NCBI RefSeq assembly: GCF_017814975.1
Contig: NZ_JAGIQA010000018.1
Span: 96,320 to 160,319 of the forward strand
From: Cupriavidus consociatus
Lineage (GTDB): Bacteria > Pseudomonadota > Gammaproteobacteria > Burkholderiales > Burkholderiaceae
Direction: 5' to 3'
DNA: 64,000 nucleotides
Part shown: positions 1 through 9,219 of the stretch, one piece after another
Layout: each line of letters opens with the position of its first letter
How positions within the stretch are numbered: position 1 is the first letter of the stretch
Program-made: the position numbers and the translations under genes
The notes under the pieces: generated by a model
What the model was told of the DNA's origin: nothing
Seen by the model: only the letters and a program-made list of their open reading frames with translations
Database searches by the model: none

Positions 1-1
1 T

Positions 2-1093
2 CGATTGCATCGCACCGAAGACGTAGGGCGCCGCCTGCGAGTCGTGCGCAACCTGATTGAGGGCTCCGCGGACGAACTTCGTGGAGACCGCATGCCCGAG
101 TTGCTCGAGGACGTGCGGCGCATCATTGTCGATGGTCAACTAGACACGATCTCAGGCTTCAACCAGCGGATCCACGGGGCAGAGGAGCGCGCCAAGAGGG
201 AATTGCTCCAAGCGCATCCGGCGCTCGAACCGGTAGTCTTTGAATTGGAGGATCACCCGCTGCTCCGTGGTTGCCTGGTCGCGTTCGAGCTCGACGCGCA
301 AACCTTACCGCGGCGCGCGCGTGCCTTTGCGGAACTGTTCTCCAGTGAACGGCTTTTGCCGTTGATCACGGGTGCGCTGCTGGCCGCCGGCGACTACGCG
401 ATCCGAGTGCGTGGACGGTTCTTTCTGTTCGGATCGTCGCGCAACTTGGCGCCGTGGCGCGACGTGTTCTCCGCCACGTGGCGCGAGGACATGGGGGCGA
501 CGCGCGAGGCGCTCAGCCGCCTGCTCGATCATGTTGCCGCGCGCGGCGAGGCTTCGGTGCCCGATGCCTTGCAAGGATTCGTGGACGACTACCTGTCGCG
601 GTGCGAGCAGGCGCAGCGACACGACTGGCGCTACTATTTCGTCAAGTACGACGCCATGCGAGAAGGCGCATCGGGTCGATATGTAGGTATCGACGGGCGA
701 CTGGGATACTCCGTCTGCATGCTGGACAAGCAGCAAATGAACAGCTACTACCGCGATCCATATCTGCACGCGGTCCGCATTCATAGCGGTGCGCACGACG
801 ACCTTGTCGACAAGGACTTCACCGGCTATGAGACTGTGCCGCGGTGGATGCCTTTGAAAAAGAGTGACATCGCCTTGCGTGCAGTTGCCGAGGGCTTTCA
901 TGTACAGGTCCCGAGCTCGGTGGACGGCGAGGCGGCGCGCCACGTGCTCGCCGCGCATGGCGCGACCCCAACCGACGGACGATGGTTGCTCTCGATCCCT
1001 CAGGCGCCATCATCCGATGGGCCCGTCGATACAGTCGATCGTGTGCAACGGGGAGCCGCGCTGGTGCGTGCTCTCGTGGAGGCAGGTTACTAG
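2..1093 (+). CDS. DUF262-type protein, C-terminal part (gene enters from the left edge)
   Basis: The reading frame is open to the left edge, so this is the tail of a longer protein; a TTG at position 5 is only the first possible start and no ribosome site can be judged. The visible 362 residues resemble, from memory of the family, the C-terminal half of DUF262/GmrSD-like proteins: an RLRVVRNLIE segment, then a helix-rich region with a HPLLRG motif near residue 84, and a late KYD/GRYVG segment. DUF262 is the ParB-like nuclease/NTPase domain of GmrSD-type restriction of modified DNA; that N-terminal domain would lie outside the window. No partner gene is visible downstream. Restriction is inferred from family only. 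Confidence 0.6.
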   Translation, partial: RLHRTEDVGRRLRVVRNLIEGSADELRGDRMPELLEDVRRIIVDGQLDTISGFNQRIHGAEERAKRELLQAHPALEPVVFELEDHPLLRGCLVAFELDAQTLPRRARAFAELFSSERLLPLITGALLAAGDYAIRVRGRFFLFGSSRNLAPWRDVFSATWREDMGATREALSRLLDHVAARGEASVPDALQGFVDDYLSRCEQAQRHDWRYYFVKYDAMREGASGRYVGIDGRLGYSVCMLDKQQMNSYYRDPYLHAVRIHSGAHDDLVDKDFTGYETVPRWMPLKKSDIALRAVAEGFHVQVPSSVDGEAARHVLAAHGATPTDGRWLLSIPQAPSSDGPVDTVDRVQRGAALVRALVEAGY

Positions 1094-1437
1094 GCGCCGC
1101 ATGGCCACGCCGTCCGGACCGATGGTCTTCGACCACGACGGATGGGCGAGGTGCGCGGGGCGCGCTCACGCCCCGGCCCGGGAAGCGAGCAAACAGGTGG
1201 CGGATAGCCCTGCTGCGGGGAGCTCGTAAAGTTGCGGGTTGGTCCCCGGAAGGGTGCGGCAGGTGAAGGATCCACTAGCCATCACGCTAGACATTCTGCG
1301 CGTTCTGTCTACTCTGCCACAGGCGGCATTAGGCGGCTTTCGCGTCCGGCTAAGACAGGTGATGCAGGGCGCATTTATGGGCAATTATGGATTGGCCATA
1401 ATTATGGTCAGCCCATAATTCCACAACGACATGAAAC
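1094..1437. other. Convergent intergenic gap with a tandem palindrome
   Basis: This stretch separates the end of the DUF262-type gene from the end of a minus-strand gene pair. Apart from the tandem palindrome at 1383-1420 I see no gene, tRNA or clear terminator. Short open frames here have no ribosome sites or protein-like composition. Confidence 0.6.
1383..1420. repeat. Two overlapping 8-bp inverted repeats sharing an arm
   Basis: AATTATGG-N5-CCATAATT at 1383-1403 runs directly into a second AATTATGG-N5-CCATAATT at 1400-1420; the two share the AATT at 1400-1403. A further TTTATGG half-site lies at 1374-1380. Both spacers are 5 bases but differ (ATTGG and TCAGC), so the arms are conserved rather than the whole unit. 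This looks like a cooperative repressor operator, yet it sits between the 3' ends of convergent genes. Confidence 0.75.
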
Positions 1438-1647
1438 CTAAGGCGAGCGGGACGCCACTTCGAAGGCGGCGAGCTCCTGGGCGAGTTCCGCCGGGTCGTA
1501 ATCGACGATATATTGCGTCGCCGCACGGTATGCCAGCGTTTCATCCAGCGCCGCTTCCGCGGCCCGCGTCGAGGCCACCACCCGCGCGACCAGGATCAGG
1601 GGCCGATTGCGCCAGGCGCGCGTGCGGCGCTGGGCTCGTATTTTCAT
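1438..1647 (-). CDS. Small hypothetical protein, second of a pair
   Basis: A 69-residue protein starting MKIRAQRRTRAWRN, basic at the N-terminus and acidic in the C-terminal third (DYDPAELAQELAAFE). The ATG at 1647 overlaps the stop of the upstream minus-strand gene as ATGA, which favours it over an alternative start at 1668 and shows coupled translation. I do not recognise the family. A small two-gene operon of about 70 and 106 residues fits a toxin-antitoxin or mobile-element accessory pair, but nothing in the sequence proves that. Confidence 0.5.
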   Translation of the reverse strand: MKIRAQRRTRAWRNRPLILVARVVASTRAAEAALDETLAYRAATQYIVDYDPAELAQELAAFEVASRSP

Positions 1648-1964
1648 GGTGGCCCGTAGTCGGACCACGTCCGACCGTCATCTCGAACAAGCCGGTCAGG
1701 ATGATTGCCGAAGCGCGGCAGGTCGTCGATGCCGACCGGCTCATCGTCCTCGGGCCGGGGGCCCACCTCGGCGGCCCACAGACGCCCAACCTTCGCATAG
1801 TCGCCAGCGCTCATGGCTGTGTAAATTTGCGCGAGTAGGTCCAGTGACAGACCCCGGCGGCGCAACAGCCGGCCCCGGGGATACTTGGCAGCGGCTTCCC
1901 GCAGACGGCGCAGGTCCTCCTCGCTAAGGGGCCCATCATCGGGTTCGTACCTTGGTGTGGTCAT
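1644..1964 (-). CDS. Small hypothetical protein, first of a pair
   Basis: A 106-residue acidic protein. It opens with a helical stretch, SEEDLRRLREAAAKYP, and ends with a D/P-rich tail. A purine-rich GAGAGG lies ahead of the ATG on the minus strand. It overlaps the following gene by four bases. No family is recognised and no motif or membrane segment is seen. It is probably real, because the composition is protein-like and it is coupled to its neighbour. Confidence 0.5.
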   Translation of the reverse strand: MTTPRYEPDDGPLSEEDLRRLREAAAKYPRGRLLRRRGLSLDLLAQIYTAMSAGDYAKVGRLWAAEVGPRPEDDEPVGIDDLPRFGNHPDRLVRDDGRTWSDYGPP

Positions 1965-2749
1965 GCCCGGTACCTCTCGATTTGTGCGGTCGGGTCTGGT
2001 TCTGTCGCTCCAGCTTTTAGACGGCGATGGCTGGTCGGCGACTCAGGCGCCCAAGATCCTAAAGGCGCCGGTGACTAGGGGACGCTTTGCTCCTACCCCG
2101 GGGAGTGGTCTGAGCAGCACTGCTAGCCCGAAAACTGCATAAGTGCGCTCAACCGGCGGTGAGTTCCCATGCTACGCCACCCTCGTCTCCGCGCAAGTTG
2201 GAGGGCAGGCCACGCTGCCTCCTATTGTGCTGTCTGGATTTCAAGTCCAGTCATATCGAAGGTATCTTTAGTCACCTTGAAGGCTTTGCCGTCAGACGAA
2301 ATTTTGACCGTTCGGCTTGAAATGGCTACCGGACGAGAGAAGGTCGAGGCCCGTCGCCAACCCATTGCGCTCGGCCTATGTCGACCTCGAGCCTTCAAGT
2401 TGCCCGGTGGTCAATGGTCAATGGTTCTTGGCATGCTGAGGCGCTTTGCATAGCGATCCTTTCAGGCTTGCTTTTTCACGCCGGCCGCCGCGAAAGTGGC
2501 TGCCATGAATTCACGCAGAGGCATGGCGTGGCTCCGTGGCGTCGTCCTGTGCGACCGCCTCAAGGAGGTCGGCGGCTTGCGACCCCTGCCGTCATTCGGG
2601 TCGATGCACCGGCAACGACTGCTCTCGAAGTGCAAGGGAAATCCGGCGGCGGGTGACGAGCGCGAGCCGCCCATCTTCAGCCTCTCGACTGAGGTCGTCG
2701 GAGCGTTCTCGCAGTTCGCGGATGGTGAAGGTCTGCAATTTTCGGTCCG
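1965..2749. other. Long gap without a supported gene
   Basis: No convincing coding region is seen. On the minus strand the frame of the next gene continues past its stop at 2750 to another stop near 2462 and ends in a protein-like stretch (LREFMAATFAAAGVKK), so the neighbour may once have been longer. An anticodon-arm look-alike lies at 2234-2250 but no full tRNA can be folded around it. Confidence 0.45.
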
Positions 2750-3340
2750 TCACGAGTCGAGATCCGCCGGCCGCGCTCGTTCCCGAGGCCGAGGCAGATC
2801 GAGTTCAACCTCCTCGGACCCCGGCATGGCCAGTCGGTCCGCAATCTTTGACTGCTCCGCAGTGGCGTGGCGCGACGCCAAATCAGGGTCGCAGTCGCTC
2901 CAGTCACGGGTCGAGCCGTTGCGTCGACGCATGGATTCTTGCATCGCCTCCAGCGACTTCACCCGACCTGCGCGGACATCCTCGAGCCCTCGCTTGGCAT
3001 CGGCCAACATCCGCCGCCGCGCTGCACGCGCCTGCTGCAGCGCCGCCTCGATCGCCTCACGAAGGGCGCCGGCCGCGAGCTGCCGCAGGATGAGCTCCGT
3101 GCGCCGCGCCACGCGCTGCGCTTCCTCGTCGCCGTCGTCGAGCAGGGCCTGCCATTCGTGCTCAAGGGCCGCCAGGCCGAACGCCGCCGCGGCGTCCAGT
3201 AGCACGTCCACCCCGCTGAAAATCAGCGCGCGGCGCAGATATATTGCATCCGCGGCGTCCGGATTCGACCACACAAGCGTGCGATGCCGCTGGCGAAACT
3301 CAGCGGGGGTGCGCGTGGGTTGCATCGGCGAAGCGCTCAT
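2750..3340 (-). CDS. Hypothetical helical protein, possibly toxin-antitoxin related
   Basis: A 196-residue protein. Residues 10-95 (TPAEFRQRHRTLVWSN... FGLAALEHEWQALL) look like small helical proteins that often sit beside AbiEii-type nucleotidyltransferases. Residues 95-135 are a basic amphipathic helix rich in Ala and Arg. The last 50 residues look less protein-like, and the frame stays open beyond the stop but for that one codon. No nucleotidyltransferase partner is present, so this may be an orphan or decaying antitoxin-like gene. The TA link rests on remembered family resemblance only. Confidence 0.45.
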   Translation of the reverse strand: MSASPMQPTRTPAEFRQRHRTLVWSNPDAADAIYLRRALIFSGVDVLLDAAAAFGLAALEHEWQALLDDGDEEAQRVARRTELILRQLAAGALREAIEAALQQARAARRRMLADAKRGLEDVRAGRVKSLEAMQESMRRRNGSTRDWSDCDPDLASRHATAEQSKIADRLAMPGSEEVELDLPRPRERARPADLDS

Positions 3341-4229
3341 GGTGCACAGCGATAATTATCGACTTTCAGATAAATTGAATAATGCACCATGCGTCACTAT
3401 TATCCGTTTTGGCGGGATGCTCAACATGGCGATAATAAACAGACCCATCCCACCTCCTGATGCATAGTAGCTCGCAGAGCAATGGGAGGGATGGTGGTGC
3501 GCCCCTGAGATTGATCAGGCGCTCGCGGAGGCCGACATCCTCCCGCACCGTTGGCCATTCTGACCTATCAATCGCCATAGCCTCGGAGCACTCCGCGGTT
3601 TTCTCCATCGAGGGTTGTTCGACGCCTGCCAGTAACGCGCGGTGGCACGCTGACATTCCTGCGGGTGACGGCAGGGCATCGAACAACCCTAAACGGGTGC
3701 GGCCCGACGCCGAGCACAACCGAGCGTTCCTCCAGGACAGGTCCGCGTAGGGCAGAAGGCGACCCTGAAGCGCCCTTCGGGCGCACAAAAAGTCGACGGC
3801 AGCTTCCGAAGTGAAACAGCCATTCCCGGGTCGTCGTCTCAAACGCGTAGACGGGATGTGCGTCCCGATGCCGCGGGAATGTCATACACCAACTGAGTTT
3901 CACGCTGGCAGCATTCCCGCGCTATGTGGCGGCCGCCGCTGGGCGACGTCGTCCGCCCATTCAAGCAGTACGTATCCCGTACCTCGCTATCTTGCAATCG
4001 CCGCGTCGTGACATCGCTCGAAGCGCCGATCCTTGCAATCGCCGGACAGCTATGTCCTGGTCTTCTGACTGGCGGCGATGGTGAAGCGCACCGATGGTTG
4101 CACTGAGGTTGACTTCCGGTTACGCGCTCCCTTCCTTCATGGGCGTCAAGGGTAGCAAGGTCGGTGGCGGTATCCGCTTGCGACCCGGACCTGCTGCACG
4201 GGCACGCGATTGATGCAAGGGGGCGATCA
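3341..4229. other. Long gap, no supported gene
   Basis: Open frames of 111-158 codons on the minus strand (3366-3903) have unnatural composition and no good start, so none is annotated. One minus-strand stretch near 3790-3900 (RHRDAHPVYAFETTTREW) looks briefly protein-like and could be a relic. The AT-rich segment at 3355-3440 contains no clear operator. Confidence 0.5.
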
Positions 4230-4248
4230 ATCCATAGGAACTATGCAT
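4230..4248. promoter_or_regulatory. Dyad ahead of the hydratase operon, candidate LysR site
   Basis: ATCCATAG-GAA-CTATGCAT forms an inverted repeat with 7 of 8 arm bases paired, about 80 bases before the GTG start of the first catabolic gene. The same 8-mer ATCCATAG recurs at 10170-10177, in front of the divergent LysR gene. Spacing and symmetry fit a LysR-type binding site; assignment to the regulator at 9220-10143 is inference. Confidence 0.45.
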
Positions 4249-4325
4249 TTCCCTCCCTTCAGCGGTGAGACCAAAATCAATTCGCGTGCAGGTGCCGCTC
4301 TGGCACGGACAGCAAGGAGAGAGCA

Positions 4326-5186
4326 GTGAACGAACAGGCAATGGACCCGCGGACATGGATCGGACGCAGGGAGCAGCATGAAGATACGATTACCGCGGTG
4401 CCGGCGACTGCTTTGCGGGCCACGTTGGACTATCCGGCTGCACCGCAGCCGACCGGTACGCCATTGCCGCCGCTGTGGCATTGGCTTTACTTTCTTCCCA
4501 TGCACCGACAGAGCGAGATCGGTGCGGATGGTCATGCCAAGCGTGGTGGCTTCCTGCCGCCCGTGCCCTTGCCACGTCGCATGTGGGCTGGTGGCCAGTT
4601 TGAATTTCATGCTCCGCTGCGTGTAGGCGACCGCGTTGTGCGCACCTCGACCATCGATGAAGTCTCGACCAAGGAGGGCAGGACCGGCAAGTTGGTCTTC
4701 GTCAAGGTCCGTCATGAGGTGTGCGTCGAAGGGCTCCTTGAGCCCTCACTCGTGGAGTTTCATGACATCGTCTATCGCGAGGCACAGCAATCGGGTGATG
4801 TTGCCGCCGCACCCCAAGCGGCGCCTTCTGAAGCGGCCTGGCGGCGACAAATCGTGCCGGACGATGTACTGCTGTTCCGCTATTCGGCGCTGACATTCAA
4901 TGGCCACCGCATTCACTATGACCGCCGCTATGTGACGGAAGTAGAAGGATACCCAGGCCTCATCGTACACGGGCCCCTTATCGCGACGCTGCTGCTGGAC
5001 CTGCTTCGGCGCGAGCTGCCGCAAGCTGACGTGGCGAGCTTCCGCTTTCGCGCAGTGCGTCCGACATTCGACCTGCACCCCTTCCACGTCAATGGGCAGC
5101 CTCAGGCTGATGGCAAGACCATTCATCTTTGGGCGTCGGACCATGAAGGATGGCTGACCATGGACGCCACTGCCGTCTTGCGCTGA
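4326..5186 (+). CDS. MaoC/HTD2-like enoyl-CoA hydratase (itaconyl-CoA or mesaconyl-CoA hydratase type)
   Basis: A 286-residue double hot-dog protein. The N-terminal half (about 10-140) is the FAS1-like dehydratase domain; the C-terminal half carries the MaoC-like motif RYSALTFNGHRIHYD around residues 185-200, followed by PGLIVHGPLIATLLL. This build is typical of mesaconyl-C4-CoA hydratase and itaconyl-CoA hydratase, which add water to a C5 dicarboxylyl-CoA in the cytoplasm. The GTG start at 4326 is preceded by AAGGAGAG at good spacing. It is first of a plus-strand run with the CoA-transferase 21 bases downstream. With the CitE-type lyase at 13984 it would make citramalyl-CoA. Substrate is inferred from neighbours. 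Confidence 0.8.
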   Translation: MNEQAMDPRTWIGRREQHEDTITAVPATALRATLDYPAAPQPTGTPLPPLWHWLYFLPMHRQSEIGADGHAKRGGFLPPVPLPRRMWAGGQFEFHAPLRVGDRVVRTSTIDEVSTKEGRTGKLVFVKVRHEVCVEGLLEPSLVEFHDIVYREAQQSGDVAAAPQAAPSEAAWRRQIVPDDVLLFRYSALTFNGHRIHYDRRYVTEVEGYPGLIVHGPLIATLLLDLLRRELPQADVASFRFRAVRPTFDLHPFHVNGQPQADGKTIHLWASDHEGWLTMDATAVLR

Positions 5187-5207
5187 TTTGCCTCCCGGAT
5201 TCTCACA

Positions 5208-6398
5208 ATGCAACCACTTAAAGACATCACCGTCGTTACGTTTGAGCATGCTATCGCGGCGCCGTTTGCGACCCGTCAGCTAGCCGATCTAGGCGCCCGT
5301 GTCATCAAAATCGAAAGGCCGGGCGTGGGCGACTTCGCTCGCGGATACGACGAACGGGTGCGCGGCTTGGCGTCGCATTTCGTTTGGACCAATCGTTCGA
5401 AGGAGAGCTTGACGCTGGACGTCAAGCATCCGGCCGCTGCTGGCGTGCTCGAGCGTCTCATCATGGATAAGGCGGACGTCGTGGTGCAGAATCTCGCGCC
5501 CGGGGCGGCCGCCCGGTTGGGACTGGGCTATGAGAGGCTCTCCGCAGTCAAGCCGGAATTGATTGTTTGCGACATTTCCGGCTACGGCGATGACCCGGTC
5601 AATCCAGGCCCCTATCGGGACAAGAAGGCCTATGATCTCCTGATCCAGAGCGAGGCCGGCTTCGTCTCGGTGACAGGGACCCCCGAGGAACCCTGCAAGG
5701 CTGGACCGTCCATCGCCGATATTGCCGCAGGCATGTATGCCTACACCAATATCCTGGCCGCGCTGCTCCAGCGCGCTCAGACCGGGCGCGGTCAGCGTAT
5801 CGATATCTCGATGCTTGAATCGCTGGCGGAGTGGACAAGCTACCCGCTTTACTACGCATTCGACGGCGCGGAGCCGCCGCCGCGTACTGGCGCAAGTCAC
5901 GCCACTATCTATCCGTATGGTCCTTTCCCTGCAGGCGACGGCGTCACGGTGATGCTGGGTCTGCAGAACGAACGGGAGTGGGCGAGCTTCTGCCTGAAGG
6001 TGCTGCAGCAGCCCGAACTTGTCGAGGATCCGCGCTTTACCTCCAACTCGAAGCGGGTGGCTGCGCGCACAGCCTTGCGGCAGATTATCGTGGACGCCTT
6101 CGCTTCCCTGACCGGCGCGCAGGTGGTGGAGCGGCTGGAAATCGCGCAGATCGCCAATGCCCGTGTCAACGATATGAACGGGGTCTGGGAACATCCGCAA
6201 CTCAAAGCGCGGGGCCGCTGGACCGAGGTCGGGTCGCCCCAGGGCACGCTGCCGGCCCTGTTGCCGCCTGGCACCTGGAACGAAGGGCCGCGTATGGACC
6301 CGATCCCTGCCCTTGGTCAACACACCGACTCCATTCTTGCGGAACTCGGATACGCCTCCCACGAGATTACGGCACTGCGTTCGGACAATGCGGTGTGA
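5208..6398 (+). CDS. CaiB/BaiF family CoA-transferase (itaconate/mesaconate CoA-transferase type)
   Basis: A full-length 396-residue family III CoA-transferase. The signature stretch GPSIADIAAGMYAYTNILAAL contains the expected aspartate nucleophile at about D171, and the N-terminal DLGARVIKIERP and FVWTNRSKESLTLD segments are typical of the family. It moves CoA from a donor such as succinyl-CoA to a dicarboxylic acid. In the itaconate route of Pseudomonas and Yersinia this step (Ict) precedes a MaoC-like hydratase (Ich) and a CitE-like lyase (Ccl), the same three activities found in this cluster. The gene lies between the hydratase and the lyase-superfamily gene on the same strand. Precise acid and donor cannot be read from sequence. 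Confidence 0.85.
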   Translation: MQPLKDITVVTFEHAIAAPFATRQLADLGARVIKIERPGVGDFARGYDERVRGLASHFVWTNRSKESLTLDVKHPAAAGVLERLIMDKADVVVQNLAPGAAARLGLGYERLSAVKPELIVCDISGYGDDPVNPGPYRDKKAYDLLIQSEAGFVSVTGTPEEPCKAGPSIADIAAGMYAYTNILAALLQRAQTGRGQRIDISMLESLAEWTSYPLYYAFDGAEPPPRTGASHATIYPYGPFPAGDGVTVMLGLQNEREWASFCLKVLQQPELVEDPRFTSNSKRVAARTALRQIIVDAFASLTGAQVVERLEIAQIANARVNDMNGVWEHPQLKARGRWTEVGSPQGTLPALLPPGTWNEGPRMDPIPALGQHTDSILAELGYASHEITALRSDNAV

Positions 6399-6451
6399 AT
6401 CCGACTCCATCCGTCGACTCGTTCGACAAGATCAAGCAGAGGTAGAACATT

Positions 6452-7798
6452 ATGGCTTCCACAATTATTGACTCGCGCATCTTTGGCGACATGTTCAGTG
6501 ATGCGCGCATGCGCGAGGTATGGTCGGACGAGAACCGGACCGCCAAGTACCTCGACATCGAACGCGCCCTGGCAAAGGTGCAGGGCGAACTCGGTATCAT
6601 CCCGAAAGAGGCCGCCGACGAAATCGTGCGCAACTGCGAACTTTCGCAGATTGACTGGGTAAAGCTCAAAGCCAAAACCGAGCAAATCGGCTATCCAATC
6701 ATCGCCGTGGTCAACCAGATTAACCAGAACTGCCGAGACGGCCTCGGCGAGTTCTGTCACTGGGGAGCCACGACCCAGGACATCACTGACACTGCGGCTG
6801 TGCTGCAAATGCGTGAGGGTCTCGCACTAATCGAGGCGGATCTGGACGACATTGCGGGGGCGCTCGCTAAGCTAGCGAAGACATATCGGGACACCCCAGT
6901 CATCGGCCGTTCTAACTTGCAGCAAGCCACCCCGATTACGTTCGGCTACAAGATGGCCAGCATCCTGGCTGGCATTGACCGTCATCGCGAGCGGTTGCAG
7001 CAGCTTAAGCCGCGTGTACTGATGGGAGAGTTCGGCGGCGCCTCCGGTACGCTTTCTTCTCTGCAGACGGGCGCTATGGAGACGCAAGCCGCGCTGATGA
7101 AAGAGTTGGGTTTGGCGCAGCCGCTCATCTCCTGGCATACGGTACGCGACACCGTAGCCGAGGTTGGCGCGTTCCTGGGTCTCGTCGGTGGATCGCTAGG
7201 CAAGATTGCCATGGATGTAAAGCTGATGATGCAGACGGAGGTGGCGGAGGTGTTCGAGCCATTCGCGCCCGGGCGCGGCTCGTCGTCTACCATGCCGCAG
7301 AAGCGCAACCCGATTTCGTGCCTGTACATCCACGCGAACATTTCAGTGGCGCGACAGCACGCAGCAGCCCTGATGGATGCGATGGTCGCCGACCATGAGC
7401 GCTCCACCGGGCCTTGGGAGATTGAATGGGTGTCGTTGCCCGAGATCTTCTGCCTGATCTCCGGCGCATTGAAACAGGCCAAATTTGTGCTGCAAGGGCT
7501 TGAAGTCGACGCCGTCCGCATGCGCGCCAACATCGATATGACCAACGGGCTTGTGATGTCCGAAGCGGTGATGATGGGGTTGGGCCCGTACATCGGCCGG
7601 GAATATGCGCATGACCTGGTCTATGACCTGTGCCGCAAGGCCATCGATGAAAACCGGCCATTGATCGACATACTCGCGGCTCACCCGGAAATCAGCGGGC
7701 ATGTCACACGATCTCAACTCGAGGCGATGTGCGACCCCGCCAATAACCTCGGGCAGGCTGGCGTGATGGTCGACCGCGTGCTTGCAAGCCGGCGTTGA
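6452..7798 (+). CDS. Fumarase/aspartase-superfamily lyase (CMLE/PcaB-like; candidate trans-aconitate decarboxylase)
   Basis: 448 residues, the usual length of the adenylosuccinate lyase / 3-carboxy-cis,cis-muconate cycloisomerase branch. The superfamily signature is intact as GSSTMPQKRNP near residues 275-285, and HWGATTQDITDT near 109-120 holds the second conserved region. The neighbours are not those of protocatechuate or purine pathways; they are CoA activation, hydration and cleavage of a C5 dicarboxylate plus a PrpF isomerase. In Ustilago maydis trans-aconitate decarboxylase Tad1 is a CMLE-like member of this superfamily and works after a PrpF-like isomerase. A similar role here is inference; a methylaspartase- or argininosuccinate-type role cannot be excluded. 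Confidence 0.8.
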   Translation: MASTIIDSRIFGDMFSDARMREVWSDENRTAKYLDIERALAKVQGELGIIPKEAADEIVRNCELSQIDWVKLKAKTEQIGYPIIAVVNQINQNCRDGLGEFCHWGATTQDITDTAAVLQMREGLALIEADLDDIAGALAKLAKTYRDTPVIGRSNLQQATPITFGYKMASILAGIDRHRERLQQLKPRVLMGEFGGASGTLSSLQTGAMETQAALMKELGLAQPLISWHTVRDTVAEVGAFLGLVGGSLGKIAMDVKLMMQTEVAEVFEPFAPGRGSSSTMPQKRNPISCLYIHANISVARQHAAALMDAMVADHERSTGPWEIEWVSLPEIFCLISGALKQAKFVLQGLEVDAVRMRANIDMTNGLVMSEAVMMGLGPYIGREYAHDLVYDLCRKAIDENRPLIDILAAHPEISGHVTRSQLEAMCDPANNLGQAGVMVDRVLASRR

Positions 7799-7870
7799 AG
7801 GATCGACACGCCTGGCGAAAAGACTCCGGCAACTCTGATGCCGGTCGCAATAATATAAGGAGACACCGTC

Positions 7871-9199
7871 GTGAATCTACGGAGCCCATTCAAGCACTTA
7901 TACGTCCAGGTGCTCATCGGACTAATGCTCGGCATCACTGTCGGGCACTACTGGCCAGATATTGGTGCGTCCCTCAAACCGCTCGGCGACGGGTTCGTCA
8001 AGCTGGTCAAGATGATGATCGCGCCGGTCGTGTTCTGCACGATAGTGACCGGCATTACGTCGCTTAGCGATACCAGGGAGATTGGAAAGACTCTGCTGAA
8101 GTCGATGGGGTTATTTTACGTACTGACCATCATTGCCTTGCTAACCGGTCTCGTCACGGTATTTCTGATGCAGCCTGGCGCAGGCATGCACGTCGACCCT
8201 AAGCAGCTCGATGCCAGTGTTGCGGCGCGCTTTGCCAACGACATCCAGATCCACGGCTTTGCCGATTTTGCATTGCACATCATCCCTAATGCGTTCGTCG
8301 GGGCGTTCGCGCAAGGTGAGGTCCTTCCCGTCCTGCTGCTCGCGGTGTTGTGCGGCTTCGGGCTCACGCGCATTGGGTCCGCGGCTCGTCCCGTACTGGA
8401 CACCATCGATGGCTTCTCGCACATGCTTTTTGCCGTCTTTGGCGTCATCATGCGGGCGGCGCCGATCGGGGCCTTCGGGGCGATGGCTTTCACGGTCGGA
8501 CGCTATGGAATCAAGTCGATTGGTTCTTTGGGGCTTCTCATCGGAACCTTCTATGTTGCCTGTTCCTTCTTCGTCGTAGTGGTACTCGGCATCTTGTGTC
8601 GGCTGCACGGCTTCCGACTTTGGCAGTTGCTACGTTATATCAAGGAAGAACTGCTGGTCGTCTTGGGTACATCGTCAAGCGAGCCGGTGCTGCCCCGGTT
8701 GTTGCTGAAACTCGAGCGCCTGGGCTGCAAGAAGGGTGTCGTCGGGCTGGTACTTCCGACAGGGTATTCCTTCAACCTGGATGGCACTGCTATCTATCTG
8801 ACGCTTGCGTCGATGTTTATTGCCCAGGCATGCGACATCCACCTGACCTGGCATCAGATTGCTGCCATGCTCGGCATCATGCTGTTGACCTCAAAGGGCG
8901 CAGCAGGGGTAACCGGGAGCGGATTCGTGGCACTGGTCGCTACGCTGACCGTCATGCCGGACCTTCCCGTTGCTGGCGTCGCGCTTATCGTCGGCATTGA
9001 CCGCTTCATGTCCGAGGCTCGGGCCCTGACGAGTACGATCAGTAACGTCGTTGCCTGTATCGTGGTTTCGATGTGGGAGAAGGCTTGCGATCGTGAAGTA
9101 CTGAAGCGCGAGTTGACATCGAACTACACGTCCACGGAGGAAAAGCTCGAGGCGGGCGATGTGCCGTCCGTGATCATGGCCGGTCCGTCGCCGCACTGA
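7871..9199 (+). CDS. dctA: C4-dicarboxylate:cation symporter, DctA family
   Basis: A 442-residue DAACS-family secondary transporter with about eight hydrophobic segments and re-entrant loops. Diagnostic motifs include KMMIAPVVFCTIVTGI near the N-terminus, LGTSSSEPVLPRLL (serine-rich hairpin, about 274-287) and NLDGTAIYLTLAS (about 302-314). The GTG start at 7871 follows TAAGGAGACACC. DctA proteins import succinate, fumarate, malate and related acids across the inner membrane. Placed directly after the lyase, this one probably brings in the di- or tricarboxylic substrate of the cluster. It ends 21 bases before the end of the oppositely oriented LysR gene. Confidence 0.9.
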   Translation: MNLRSPFKHLYVQVLIGLMLGITVGHYWPDIGASLKPLGDGFVKLVKMMIAPVVFCTIVTGITSLSDTREIGKTLLKSMGLFYVLTIIALLTGLVTVFLMQPGAGMHVDPKQLDASVAARFANDIQIHGFADFALHIIPNAFVGAFAQGEVLPVLLLAVLCGFGLTRIGSAARPVLDTIDGFSHMLFAVFGVIMRAAPIGAFGAMAFTVGRYGIKSIGSLGLLIGTFYVACSFFVVVVLGILCRLHGFRLWQLLRYIKEELLVVLGTSSSEPVLPRLLLKLERLGCKKGVVGLVLPTGYSFNLDGTAIYLTLASMFIAQACDIHLTWHQIAAMLGIMLLTSKGAAGVTGSGFVALVATLTVMPDLPVAGVALIVGIDRFMSEARALTSTISNVVACIVVSMWEKACDREVLKRELTSNYTSTEEKLEAGDVPSVIMAGPSPH

Positions 9200-9219
9200 A
9201 TGCGTGTGGCTGCTCCTAA

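Noticed and set aside
2234..2250. Anticodon-arm look-alike CTGGATTTCAAGTCCAG, similar to the selenocysteine tRNA arm
   Set aside because: No T-arm, D-arm or acceptor pairing can be found around it, so a tRNA gene is not supported.
3366..3903. Minus-strand frames of 111-158 codons
   Set aside because: Mixed composition, no recognised motif and no good start; only a brief protein-like stretch is present.
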